Below, one piece after another: positions 1-7,174 of a DNA stretch of 39,203 nucleotides. Numbering within the stretch: position 1 is the first letter of the stretch; each line of letters begins with the position of its first letter. Origin of the DNA: Verrucomicrobiota bacterium (lineage in GTDB: Bacteria; Verrucomicrobiota; Verrucomicrobiia; Chthoniobacterales; Terrimicrobiaceae); contig JAFKMU010000071.1 of the NCBI GenBank assembly GCA_017305195.1, forward strand, positions 1 to 39,203. Direction: 5' to 3'. The notes below the pieces were generated by a model that was not told where the DNA came from, did no database searches, and saw only the letters and a list, made by a program, of their open reading frames with translations. Both the position numbers and the translations under genes were made by a program.

Positions 1-1127
1 GCTTGCGTGGCAAGCACGATGGTTGCGCGGGCCTCGCGGATAACGCCTGCGGCTCTATGATCCGCAAAGGCGGATTCCGCCCCGGTGATGATCTCCTGTC
101 CCTCGTCGGCGAAAAGAATCAGAAGATTGTTTTGCTCCCGTTCCTCGGCGGATTGGTCGAACCGGCTCAGGGCATGGAAATAATAGGAGAGTTTGAGGAT
201 GGTATTGATGTAGAGACGTTCCGCCTGGAATTTCTGTGGCATGGCGAGGCAGACGATTTTTCCGGCGTCTATCTCGGAAATGGAAAACGTCGGTTCGTCC
301 GCGCAAAAGACTTCGGAGATTTCGGGGTTCAGGAAAAATTCCAAATACGTGCTCAGCGTTCCCTGCACACCGCCAAGCTGTTCCTCGGGCTGGTCAAGAT
401 AGCTGCGAAAGGCTGTGACCAGCTCGCGGGAGCGTTGATCGCCTCGGTTCATCAGTTCTTCAAGTGCGGCGTTGGAATCCTCGGGAACGAGCAAAATCCG
501 GTGAACATTCGGAATGGTGACATACGCCTCGATGTGCCGGAGAATTTCAAAGGCGGTTTGGATGGCGAGTTGGGCCTTTGTGGGAAAAAACGGATTCCCG
601 CCACGTCCGCCGCTCAATGAAACCGCCGTATCCACGATGACTTTTGCATACGTGGAGGCGGGAACGTCCGGGTTCCCGGTGATGTTGATGGTATGCGGGG
701 GACGCCAAAGCATATCTTCGCCCGGTGGCCGGGTTTGCAGCAAAACCAGGTCGTCGCTACGCCCAAAGTGCGCGGCCATCTGGACAAGGATTTCCCAATA
801 AAGGCCCTTTTGGTCGAGACAGACACCGCCCCAATTTTTCACGTTTTGGAAAATCTGAAACGTGATGGCGTTGATCGCGCATTGCGTCTTGCCGCTGCCG
901 GTCCTCCCGGTGATGAGCCAGCCGCGAACAAAATCTTCCATCGTCCACGACAAACCGCCGAGCCGGAGAACGATCTTGCCGGAATTGTCCGCCGCAAAGA
1001 TCGTCCACGCGGCAAAGACCGCGCAAAGCGCGATGATGGCAAGCGAGGGCGGCGGCGCGAGGAAAAAATAACCGGCCAGCGCCCCGGCTGCGCACAATCC
1101 ATAAAGAAGGGAATCAAGCGTTTTCAT
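1..1127 (-). CDS. TraD/TraG-like type IV coupling ATPase, 3' end outside window (element A)
   Basis: The frame stays open from the ATG at 1127 to the window edge, giving 375 visible codons. Two hydrophobic N-terminal segments lie at about residues 5-45, followed by a Walker A box GRTGSGKT at residues 74-81. A Walker B-like stretch ending in FADEGQEI lies near the visible end. This layout is that of coupling proteins, inner-membrane ATPases that pass the relaxase-DNA complex to a type IV secretion channel. The product aligns along its visible length with the complete 510-residue protein at 32125-33657, so roughly a quarter is missing here. Its start overlaps the preceding 83-aa ORF by 14 bases, exactly as in the other copy, which supports the start and translational coupling. 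Confidence 0.9.
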   Translation of the reverse strand, partial: MKTLDSLLYGLCAAGALAGYFFLAPPPSLAIIALCAVFAAWTIFAADNSGKIVLRLGGLSWTMEDFVRGWLITGRTGSGKTQCAINAITFQIFQNVKNWGGVCLDQKGLYWEILVQMAAHFGRSDDLVLLQTRPPGEDMLWRPPHTINITGNPDVPASTYAKVIVDTAVSLSGGRGGNPFFPTKAQLAIQTAFEILRHIEAYVTIPNVHRILLVPEDSNAALEELMNRGDQRSRELVTAFRSYLDQPEEQLGGVQGTLSTYLEFFLNPEISEVFCADEPTFSISEIDAGKIVCLAMPQKFQAERLYINTILKLSYYFHALSRFDQSAEEREQNNLLILFADEGQEIITGAESAFADHRAAGVIREARATIVLATQ

Positions 1128-1365
1128 CGGTGGGCTTGGGGTGGAGTTTGGAAGTCAGGAAGTCGAACAAGCGGCGTTCCGGGTCGGGAATGGTTTGGGT
1201 GTAGCCCTTGAAATTGACGGTGGTAACGGCTGCGCCGTCCTCGAATGTCTGATGCGAAAAGCCGTCCACGTTGGCGGGACGAAACGCGAAGTTTTCGCAG
1301 AGAACGAAATCAGAGTTTAACGCCCTGCTGCCGATGGCTGTGTGTGATGGTGCTGCGATTGCCAT
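1114..1365 (-). CDS. conserved 83-aa ORF overlapping the relaxase and coupling-protein genes (element A)
   Basis: This small ORF begins with an ATG inside the 3' end of the relaxase gene, in another frame, and ends 14 bases inside the coupling-protein gene. The ORF at 31887-32138 has the same length, same overlaps and closely similar sequence. The central segment LCENFAFRPANVDGFSHQTF is identical in both, and the C-terminal part contains IPDP.RRLFDFL. Conservation between two otherwise diverged copies argues for a real protein. I recognise no family. The position between relaxase and coupling protein suggests a part in linking the relaxosome to the coupling ATPase, which is inference. A short form from the internal GTG at the NVDGF segment is possible. 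Confidence 0.72.
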   Translation of the reverse strand: MAIAAPSHTAIGSRALNSDFVLCENFAFRPANVDGFSHQTFEDGAAVTTVNFKGYTQTIPDPERRLFDFLTSKLHPKPTDENA

Positions 1366-2431
1366 AAGAATGGAATCCGTGGATTTGCGTGTAGCGTTTA
1401 TGCGCGGCGCGATAGTCGCGTTTGATCTTGAAAAGAAGGTTCTGCATTTCGCGGAGCGAACGGCGGTCAACAGCAGCGGCGAGTTTTTCCGCCGCGCGGG
1501 TGAACTTGGGCTTTCGCCGGCCAAGCAGGCGTGAAACGTAATTCGCGTTGCGCTGAACCGTGAGAAGCCGCCGCTTGGCGGCAATGGCGGTTTCGAGATT
1601 GCAGATACTTTGATACGAGTTCTGCAAACGGATCGCCTCGGCGGTCTGCGCGTGTCGCAAGGCGTTCAAGTGCGCGGCAGCGAGACGCGGAGCGAACGCG
1701 ATTTTATCCGAGTCCATTCGGTGTGAAATCGCCTGCTCAATTTCCTGCGGGGAGCGAAGAATTTTTTCCCATCGCTGGTTTTCCTGCTCGAACCATGAGC
1801 GAATCCTGTCCATCTGCCGCTTGTGTTTCGATTGATTGAAGCGCGAAGTGCTGCATCCGACGTAGCTGCCTTTCGCGGTGCGTGGGCAAAGCGCGACGTG
1901 AACATGAAGGTTGTCCGTATCGTGGTGCAGGCCGTCGGCGTAGCCGATGGAATCGCCGGGGTGAAACGCCTCGGCGAATTTTCGCATGACCTTCTTCATG
2001 GTGGAGTGCAACACCTGATCGGGATTGAGCCCCACGGAAACCAGCGCGTCGTGCTGTTCTCTCGACATCGAAAAAATCAGGCGGTGTGCGATTACTGGGC
2101 GTTTCGCCTGCGAGGGGAATTTTCCAAGATGAAGCTGCCAGGATTCGGTGATGCGGCGCTTGCGCTCCGCGTTGGAAAGACGCATTGGTGCCGTGCAGGT
2201 GCCGTCCCGGTTGACGCGGATGTGATCGTGAAGAAATCCCCCGGCGTGAACCTGTCCGAGTGTTTCCTTCGATGCGTAATCGGTGAAGCCTTTCAGCTTT
2301 TTGCCGATTTGCTGCTCCATGTCGGCACGTTCGCGCAACGAAACTTTCCGCCCGGAAGTTTCATCGAGATATTCCAGATCCAGCCGCCCGCGTGCTGTGG
2401 ATTTTCGCGCGAAGATTTGCCCGTTCTTCAT
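1310..2431 (-). CDS. relaxase / mobilization nuclease (element A)
   Basis: A 373-residue protein carrying the histidine-metal motif of relaxases, HHDTDNLHVH at residues 169-178, preceded by AHRLIFSMS at about 115-123, which resembles the beta strand of MobP/VirD2-type nucleases. Such enzymes nick one oriT strand and stay attached through a tyrosine. The catalytic tyrosine is not certain by eye; Tyr21 and Tyr52 are in stretches conserved with the second copy. The C-terminal third is long-helical and basic. The ATG overlaps the stop of the small upstream gene (ATGA), so the two are coupled. The paralogue at 30821-31942 has the same length. Confidence 0.85.
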   Translation of the reverse strand: MKNGQIFARKSTARGRLDLEYLDETSGRKVSLRERADMEQQIGKKLKGFTDYASKETLGQVHAGGFLHDHIRVNRDGTCTAPMRLSNAERKRRITESWQLHLGKFPSQAKRPVIAHRLIFSMSREQHDALVSVGLNPDQVLHSTMKKVMRKFAEAFHPGDSIGYADGLHHDTDNLHVHVALCPRTAKGSYVGCSTSRFNQSKHKRQMDRIRSWFEQENQRWEKILRSPQEIEQAISHRMDSDKIAFAPRLAAAHLNALRHAQTAEAIRLQNSYQSICNLETAIAAKRRLLTVQRNANYVSRLLGRRKPKFTRAAEKLAAAVDRRSLREMQNLLFKIKRDYRAAHKRYTQIHGFHSYGNRSTITHSHRQQGVKL

Positions 2432-2658
2432 GTGAAGGATTCGAGCAGGCGAAGCGTTTCCTTTACGTCGGCCTCGATGCGTTCCAGCGCGGCGGGGTCG
2501 ATCTTGTCCTTGGTGGAAACGAAATAAAGAATCGCCTCGAAGGTTTGGACTTTGGTTTTGAACCCGAGGGCTTCGTGAAGCGCGTTGAAGCGAAGTTTCG
2601 CTTCAAGGGAGCATTCAAAATGAAGCTGAACGGCGGCGGGCTTGTCGGTGGTTTTCAT
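2428..2658 (-). CDS. small relaxosome accessory protein, MobC/ribbon-helix-helix-like (element A)
   Basis: A 76-residue protein directly before the relaxase gene and overlapping it by four bases. It has a short strand-like N-terminus followed by predicted helices (SLEAKLRFNALHEALG, then TKVQTFEAILYF). This size, position and pattern fit relaxosome accessory proteins with a ribbon-helix-helix fold that bind oriT. The family assignment is inference; only the position and the 79-residue homologue at 30585-30824 are direct evidence. No Shine-Dalgarno is visible. Instead an A/T-rich perfect inverted repeat lies directly upstream and may be its own operator. Confidence 0.7.
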   Translation of the reverse strand: MKTTDKPAAVQLHFECSLEAKLRFNALHEALGFKTKVQTFEAILYFVSTKDKIDPAALERIEADVKETLRLLESFT

Positions 2659-2659
2659 A

Positions 2660-2680
2660 TTATTTAATGAGGTTAAATAA
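2660..2680. promoter_or_regulatory. inverted repeat upstream of relaxosome genes, possible operator
   Basis: TTATTTAA and TTAAATAA form perfect 8-base arms around a 5-base spacer, one base before the start codon at 2658. The site is where an autoregulating accessory protein or the transcription start would be expected. The second copy of the module does not show the same repeat. Confidence 0.45.
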
Positions 2681-2777
2681 ATCCGAACTCGTTTCGGAAA
2701 TGAGCCGGAGGCGATGGCCTTCCCGAAGCGTGCCTGACACGCGAAGGGCGACGGAAAAACCGCGTTTTTTCCGCTCT

Positions 2778-2835
2778 GCGCTTTTCCGTAGGAAAAGTGC
2801 TATCCTGACGGTCATTTGACGGAGGAAAATGACCG
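2778..2835 (+). other. oriT: oriT of element A
   Basis: Inverted repeat 1 (2778-2787 with 2791-2800, one mismatch) abuts the core TATCCTG at 2801-2807, followed by inverted repeat 2 (2809-2817 with 2826-2835). TATCCTG fits the nic consensus of IncP/MobP origins (YATCCTG, cut after the G), and a relaxase-binding inverted repeat directly 5' of nic is typical. The same three-part layout occurs on the opposite strand at 30425-30482 with compensating base changes in the arms. Predicted nick lies after G2807 on the plus strand. Confidence 0.82.
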
Positions 2836-2875
2836 CGAAGGTGGGAAACCCGAATGGTCGGACCAGGTAGTTCAA

Positions 2876-2905
2876 GGAGTCTCGGAACTCGTTTCCGAGG
2901 ACTCC
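2876..2905. repeat. conserved hairpin beside oriT (element A)
   Basis: GGAGT.CTCGGAA and TTCCGAGGACTCC form a strong stem about 40 bases from the oriT. A counterpart lies at 30354-30383 in element B, at a similar distance from its oriT. It may be an accessory protein site or part of the lagging-strand start. Confidence 0.55.
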
Positions 2906-3357
2906 GCTTGAGAGGTCGAAAGAGATCACGCCGCCGATTCGTTCCGCCCGGAGCCGGGGCTTGGGGGAAGGCGAGGACGGAAGGAATGGGCGGGCGCAAC
3001 CCGGCAGGTCGGCAAAGGTGCGCTGATTGGGGGCTGACGTGGAGGGAAGCGGGGCGAGAGGTCGAAGCCCCGGCGAACCGGCGCGGCGGTGCCCAATGAG
3101 CGCGGCCATCGCCAGGGTGCGAGATGGAAAAGCAGCCGGTCGGCTTCGGGTGCAGCCGCCGATTGAAGAATGGCGGGGAGCGAAGCGGTTGCCTTTCTTC
3201 AATGGGCGGTCAGGGCGCGGGTCGTCCTGAAAGGTAAGCTGGTTGGCCGGAGACGGTAGGCACGAGGGGCAAGCCTGCGCCGCCCCCGGTGCCGTCAGCG
3301 GCTCCGGCCAACGAGCGGAACAAAAGCGCGGGTGCGCCATGTGGGAACGGAAGGCGT

Positions 3358-4653
3358 TCACAGGCCGATTCCGCGTTTCTGCGATTGCCCAGGCCGTGGC
3401 TTTAAAAGCTCCTGCTGGCTTTGAGGGAGAGGGCCGCGTGGGGTCTGAATCCCGCTCGGGATGGTCGGCGACTGGGCAACCTTCGATTCCTCCTGAACGG
3501 GTTTCGCCGGTTCGCTGACGGCCTCGGCCTGGCTCGGCTTGGGCCGGAGATAGAAGCCAATGGGCTGTTCTCCCAAGATCAAACCGGCTTCGCGGGCGGC
3601 TTCCACCTCGGCCCGGCTCATTACAGCGGTAAGCTTGTGAAAGGGAATGGTGCGGGTGAAGTCATCCCCGCCGTTGCCCCAATTATCCAGCACGGTCACG
3701 GAAACCTTGTTGACCTTCTGAATGGTTGACCAACCACCGCGAGGCGATGCCCAACACTTGCAGGCCCCGCCAATTTCCGGCGCATTTTTGTCGGCCACGA
3801 TGCCGCCATCCGCCGTGAGCATGGCCCGCTCGTAGGCAAGCCGATTGCCGTAATGCTCCAGCCAGCGGTCGGCCCACGCGACGGTTTTTTCATGGCTCTG
3901 AATGGCCCTCGCCGTGATGTCTTCAACCTTCGGCTGCGGCTCGTAGCGGCCTTGCGTGGCGTCCCAAAGGCTAATTCCTCCCGGTCTGGCCTCCGTGGGG
4001 CCGGAGAAATACCGGTGGTCGTAATTGGCGATATTGGCCGCCTCCTGCATGGTCAAACCCGGCTTGCTCCATGCCTTTATGAACCGTTCGGATTCGGTTT
4101 TCGTGCGTTGCTTCTTGCGCTGCTCGGCTTCGAGCTTCTTGATCCGGCGGGCGCGAACGTCGGGGCGCTCCTTGTATTTTGCATCCTGAATCGCGGCCTC
4201 GGCGCGCTGCGTCCAGTATTTCGACGTATCCCACATTTTGATGCTCTTGCGCATTCCGTCGCCGATGCGCTCGGCGTCTCTCCGGGCGCGCTTCTCGCTG
4301 TGGTGGCCGATGAGGATAGGCTGGCCAAAGGGGATGTGTTCCACGATGGCATCCACGCTTTTACGGGCTTGCTCGGCGTCCTTGGCCCGGTTCTCGCTGT
4401 AAGTGTCAAACCGTTCGGCCCGTTCCTTGGCACGTTGGGAAAGGGATTTGTCCTCGTCGGCGAGATCGCCGCAAAGCTCCATGAGCAAGTCGGCCCGCTG
4501 CGGCGTCCACATGGGCGCGACAAAAAGCTGCTGCCGGGGTGCCCATGAAAAGCCAGCGGCTTTCAGCCGGGAATAGGTCTCAGAATCGAGCCGGGCGCTG
4601 GAATACAGGCGCAGCTTATTATCTTCGGGGGAATAGGTGGCGGTGAGTTCCAT
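3358..4653 (-). CDS. DUF3560-family element protein (element A)
   Basis: 431 residues. The N-terminus (YSPEDNKLRLYS..., then GFSWAPRQQLFVAP) is followed by the DUF3560 signature YSENRAKDAEQ and GQPILIGHHSEKRARRDAERI at about residues 85-135. A highly charged helical segment follows, then a C-terminal globular part with the GNGGDDFTRTIPF segment and a Pro/Gln-rich tail. DUF3560 proteins occur on plasmids and conjugative elements and have no established biochemistry that I know of. The gene follows the Toprim gene by 33 bases and precedes oriT. The homologue at 28144-29451 has 435 residues. Confidence 0.85.
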   Translation of the reverse strand: MELTATYSPEDNKLRLYSSARLDSETYSRLKAAGFSWAPRQQLFVAPMWTPQRADLLMELCGDLADEDKSLSQRAKERAERFDTYSENRAKDAEQARKSVDAIVEHIPFGQPILIGHHSEKRARRDAERIGDGMRKSIKMWDTSKYWTQRAEAAIQDAKYKERPDVRARRIKKLEAEQRKKQRTKTESERFIKAWSKPGLTMQEAANIANYDHRYFSGPTEARPGGISLWDATQGRYEPQPKVEDITARAIQSHEKTVAWADRWLEHYGNRLAYERAMLTADGGIVADKNAPEIGGACKCWASPRGGWSTIQKVNKVSVTVLDNWGNGGDDFTRTIPFHKLTAVMSRAEVEAAREAGLILGEQPIGFYLRPKPSQAEAVSEPAKPVQEESKVAQSPTIPSGIQTPRGPLPQSQQELLKPRPGQSQKRGIGL

Positions 4654-4686
4654 GATGTTTTTTGGGGTTGTTCCGGTGGCAGGGGG

Positions 4687-5649
4687 TTACAGATGGAGGC
4701 AAGGCCGCTGTTGCGTGGGGGTGACGCGCGCGGCGCGGACAGAGGCGACAAGATCGGCATTCCAGTCGTTACCCCGGGGACATTCGGACGAAATTTTGAA
4801 GCCGGACCAGTCAACCGTGCTGTCCCATGCCCTTTGCCAACCGAGTTCGCCGGCGTCGTCGTTATTCAACGCGACAATGAAGTTTTGGCGGCGCTCGCAT
4901 GTGTGCGCCATCAACTCATCTGATACGAAGGAACCGGCACAACTGACGACGGCGAGCCGGTCATGCCTGCTCGCAAACAGCGTATGATAACTCAGGGCTT
5001 CAATCGGGGATTCAACGGCAACGACCGTCTCCGCGTTGGCAAGGTCGCCCAAGGCGAACCATGCCGTGAGCTTGTTGCCAAGGCAGGGCCGGAAGCTGGA
5101 TTCGTGCCGGGTATCCCGCAACGTCGCCCCCTCTACCTTGCCGTGCGGGGTGCGGTGAAGAAAGACAATGCCCGGATTTGGAAGGTGATTGTTGGCGTAG
5201 ATCGAACCGCGTCCGTGCAATTCGTCCACGATGGCCGGTTCGATTTTCCGGGTTTCGACAAGGTAGTCGCGGGCTATCGGCCAGTTTCCAGGGCTTGGAA
5301 CAGCGTATTGGGCGGCCAGTTCTTCAAACGGCCTGCGCCTGCTGGCTGGATTCCTGTTTGGAGGGAAAACCAATCCCGCCCCGGTCGGGCGGAAGCCTTC
5401 GGCCAAAACGTGGCAGGTGGTTTGAAAATCCCCGCCGCAAAGGTGCATTTGCAGGTCAATCGCGCCTGCGCCGCCCGTGCCGATTTTGTTGTCGAACCAC
5501 TTGTTGCCGGTGACAACGATATTGTGACGGTCGCTCCGGGCGCGGAAGCTGACGCCTTCCTGCCGGATTTTGAAGCCGTGCCAGCGGAGCAATTCCCGCA
5601 GGGGAATGCCGCGCACTTGGTCGGCGGTCTGCTGAGTCGTGGCGCTCAT
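4687..5649 (-). CDS. Toprim/DUF3991 primase-like protein (element A)
   Basis: 320 residues from the ATG at 5649, one base after the stop of the preceding gene. The N-terminal half (RHNIVVTGNKWFDNKIG, GGGAGAIDLQMHL) matches the DUF3991 region of mobile-element primases. The C-terminal half is Toprim-like, with VVAVESPIEALSYH carrying the conserved glutamate and ALNNDDAGELGW in place of the DxD step. Such proteins are thought to prime the complementary strand after transfer. A DUF3991 plus Toprim layout without a CHC2 zinc finger suggests an accessory primase. A longer frame runs upstream but overlaps the 104-aa gene, so the ATG at 5649 is preferred. The homologue at 27180-28130 starts at the same point. 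Confidence 0.83.
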   Translation of the reverse strand: MSATTQQTADQVRGIPLRELLRWHGFKIRQEGVSFRARSDRHNIVVTGNKWFDNKIGTGGAGAIDLQMHLCGGDFQTTCHVLAEGFRPTGAGLVFPPNRNPASRRRPFEELAAQYAVPSPGNWPIARDYLVETRKIEPAIVDELHGRGSIYANNHLPNPGIVFLHRTPHGKVEGATLRDTRHESSFRPCLGNKLTAWFALGDLANAETVVAVESPIEALSYHTLFASRHDRLAVVSCAGSFVSDELMAHTCERRQNFIVALNNDDAGELGWQRAWDSTVDWSGFKISSECPRGNDWNADLVASVRAARVTPTQQRPCLHL

Positions 5650-5650
5650 G

Positions 5651-5965
5651 TTACCAGCCAATGCTGTGGCAGAAGTCGGATACCAGTTCGTCCACGACGG
5701 CTTGCGGGGCGCCGATAGTTGCGCCGAGTTGTTCAAGGGTGGCCGCGCCGAGAAGATCGGCCCGGACGCAATACAGGACCACGGAAGCCCGGAGTCCCTT
5801 TTGCTCAACCGTGGTAGCTTCGGCAACCCAACCGAATGTGCGGCTCAGAACTTCACAAATGCGTTGGAGCTGGTCTTCTGGAGTCGGAAGGGGTTCGAGA
5901 AAATCGACCGGATGGCGGCGGTCGGAGTGGCGGATGTCATTGTCGAGGGTGGCATGTGCTTTCAT
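5651..5965 (-). CDS. conserved 104-aa protein, first gene of the primase operon (element A)
   Basis: 104 residues, nearly identical to the protein at 26864-27178, especially from NDIRHSDRRHPVDFLEPLP onward to the C-terminus CHSIGW. It is one of the most conserved proteins between the two elements. It looks like a small soluble alpha/beta protein. I recognise no family. In both elements it lies directly upstream of the Toprim gene, which suggests a joint function in DNA processing. Confidence 0.8.
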   Translation of the reverse strand: MKAHATLDNDIRHSDRRHPVDFLEPLPTPEDQLQRICEVLSRTFGWVAEATTVEQKGLRASVVLYCVRADLLGAATLEQLGATIGAPQAVVDELVSDFCHSIGW

Positions 5966-6114
5966 GCCGCGACATTCGCACGGAAATTCGCGGCCCTAGC
6001 CCCGAGTCCGGGGCAATTTTGCCGCCTCTTTTCGGGGGGAAACGAGGATTCCCTATATGGGGAGCCTACCTTGCACCGTGTGGATTTGTGGAAGCGAGCC
6101 GCGCTGCCCGCTGC

Positions 6115-6816
6115 TCAATCACCCTCGACAGCTTTCACGATTTTTTCAGAAGGTGATGGCTTTGGAAGAAAAAGGCTGACGCCCAAATTTCGATATTGCT
6201 CTTCCCTTTCAGGCTCCATGAACGCGGAACTGACAATGATTTTCGGAATGGAACGGGTATTTTGGAGCGCACGAATCAACTCCAAGCCCCCCATGCGGGG
6301 CATGTCATTGTCTGTGACGAGCACGTCATACGAAGCTCTTGTAATCTCCTGCAAGGCTGCCTGCCCATTGTCGCAGCACGTCACGGAATGCCCTCTACCG
6401 GAGAGCAATTCAGATAACCTTTCTTGGTCATCCAGGCTGTCTTCTGCGCAAATGATACGGAGTTTTTTTGACGGCGCGGAAACTGGCTCGGGGGAAATCT
6501 CCTCGCTGGATTCATCGGTTTCCATTTCTGAAAGCCGCAGATCAAGCATCCTTTCCTTCCAGTCGATTACGAAAGGCACGATCTCAGTAATCCGTGCAAG
6601 GCCCCCGATCACGAACCTGATACGCCCTGCGTCGCTGTCCCAAATTTCTATCGCATGGTCTTCGGAGGGAACGGAAACGGTCAATGCCCTGGCTGTTATC
6701 GCCTGTTCCAACTTACCGGCATTTTCCGCGAGAATCCGTCTGACGAGGGCGGCCAGTTCCGAAGGCGGCGACGGTTTGGCGAGCCGGTCGATCGGAAGTA
6801 ACAGATTGGTGCCCAT
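6115..6816 (-). CDS. orphan response regulator with uncharacterised N-terminal domain (element A)
   Basis: 233 residues. An N-terminal domain of about 110 residues of unknown family and an acidic linker precede a C-terminal receiver domain. The receiver has acidic residues Glu125/Asp126, the phospho-acceptor Asp169 within TDNDMPRMGG, Ser at about 196-197 and Lys219 in LPKP. The start at 6816 is chosen because AGGAG lies 8 bases upstream; an ATG at 6891 in the same frame has no such site and would translate through an inverted repeat. No histidine kinase is nearby. Element B has a receiver protein at the comparable place. Confidence 0.8.
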   Translation of the reverse strand: MGTNLLLPIDRLAKPSPPSELAALVRRILAENAGKLEQAITARALTVSVPSEDHAIEIWDSDAGRIRFVIGGLARITEIVPFVIDWKERMLDLRLSEMETDESSEEISPEPVSAPSKKLRIICAEDSLDDQERLSELLSGRGHSVTCCDNGQAALQEITRASYDVLVTDNDMPRMGGLELIRALQNTRSIPKIIVSSAFMEPEREEQYRNLGVSLFLPKPSPSEKIVKAVEGD

Positions 6817-6824
6817 TGGGAGTT

Positions 6825-6829
6825 CTCCT
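6825..6829 (-). promoter_or_regulatory. ribosome binding site deciding the response regulator start
   Basis: AGGAG on the minus strand, 8 bases before the ATG at 6816. It is one of the few strong Shine-Dalgarno sites in the element and favours this start over the one at 6891. Confidence 0.65.
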
Positions 6830-6869
6830 GCGCCAGAGTAGATAAATCGGCTCTGTGAGCAATAGAAAT

Positions 6870-6887
6870 CGTCCATAAATATGGACG
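6870..6887. promoter_or_regulatory. operator-like inverted repeat between response regulator and Xre gene
   Basis: CGTCCATA and TATGGACG are perfect 8-base arms around AA. The site lies in the divergent region between the Xre-type repressor gene and the response regulator gene, where a repressor dimer would act on both promoters. Confidence 0.6.
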
Positions 6888-6900
6888 GCATTCCCGGTAT

Positions 6901-6920
6901 GGATTGGCCGTGTCCAATCC
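6901..6920. promoter_or_regulatory. second inverted repeat over the Xre gene start
   Basis: GGATTGG and CCAATCC are perfect 7-base arms around 6 bases and overlap the start region of the Xre gene. It is probably a second operator for autoregulation, or a hairpin covering the start codon. Confidence 0.45.
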
Positions 6921-7149
6921 CATCGCCAAATCGTTATCTGAAAACTTGCGGAGGCGGCGCGGGGAACTGAGTTATGCACAATTTGCGCTGAAACTCGGCG
7001 TGTCAAAATCCCTTGCCCACAAGCTGGAAACCTCGGGTGAAGGGGTCACGCTGGCTACCGTCTATAAAATCGCCTGCGCCTTGGGGTGCAGCGTCGAGGC
7101 CCTTCTTGGCGAGGAAGCCGTGCGGCAAAAGCGGTCTCGCCGGGGATAG
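6910..7149 (+). CDS. Xre/Cro-type helix-turn-helix regulator (element A)
   Basis: 79 residues, almost entirely one HTH_3 domain (LRRRRGELSYAQFALKLGVS, then LATVYKIACALGCSVEALLG). Such proteins bind short inverted repeats as dimers and often keep element genes silent. The GTG at 6910 is chosen; a TTG at 6904 is an alternative. The gene is divergent from the response regulator and convergent with abiEii. It is the only gene of element A clearly on the plus strand, which fits a repressor facing the transfer operon. Confidence 0.85.
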   Translation: MSNPIAKSLSENLRRRRGELSYAQFALKLGVSKSLAHKLETSGEGVTLATVYKIACALGCSVEALLGEEAVRQKRSRRG

Positions 7150-7174
7150 CGAACCGCTTAAAGAAGGGACTCTT

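Larger units (their letters stand above)
2659..3357. other. gene-free oriT region of element A
   Basis: About 700 bases between the DUF3560 gene and the relaxosome operon. The part near 2778-2905 holds the oriT and a conserved hairpin. The rest is GC-rich and contains long open frames in several registers, but their translations are rich in Pro, Arg and Ser, lack a recognisable fold, and match the other copy only in blocks. One block near 2930-2990 recurs twice in the corresponding region of element B (near 30035-30100 and 30265-30335). I read it as non-coding transfer-origin DNA. Confidence 0.6.

Noticed and set aside
1823..2527. 234-codon open frame opposite the relaxase
   Set aside because: Antisense shadow; the relaxase frame carries the histidine triad and is conserved in element B.
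2660..3361. 233-codon open frame on the minus strand across oriT of element A
   Set aside because: It covers the inverted repeats and nic core; similarity to element B follows DNA structure, not codons.
5639..6841. 400-codon open frame on the plus strand over the 104-aa and response regulator genes
   Set aside because: Antisense shadow; the minus-strand products have receiver motifs and a conserved homologue.
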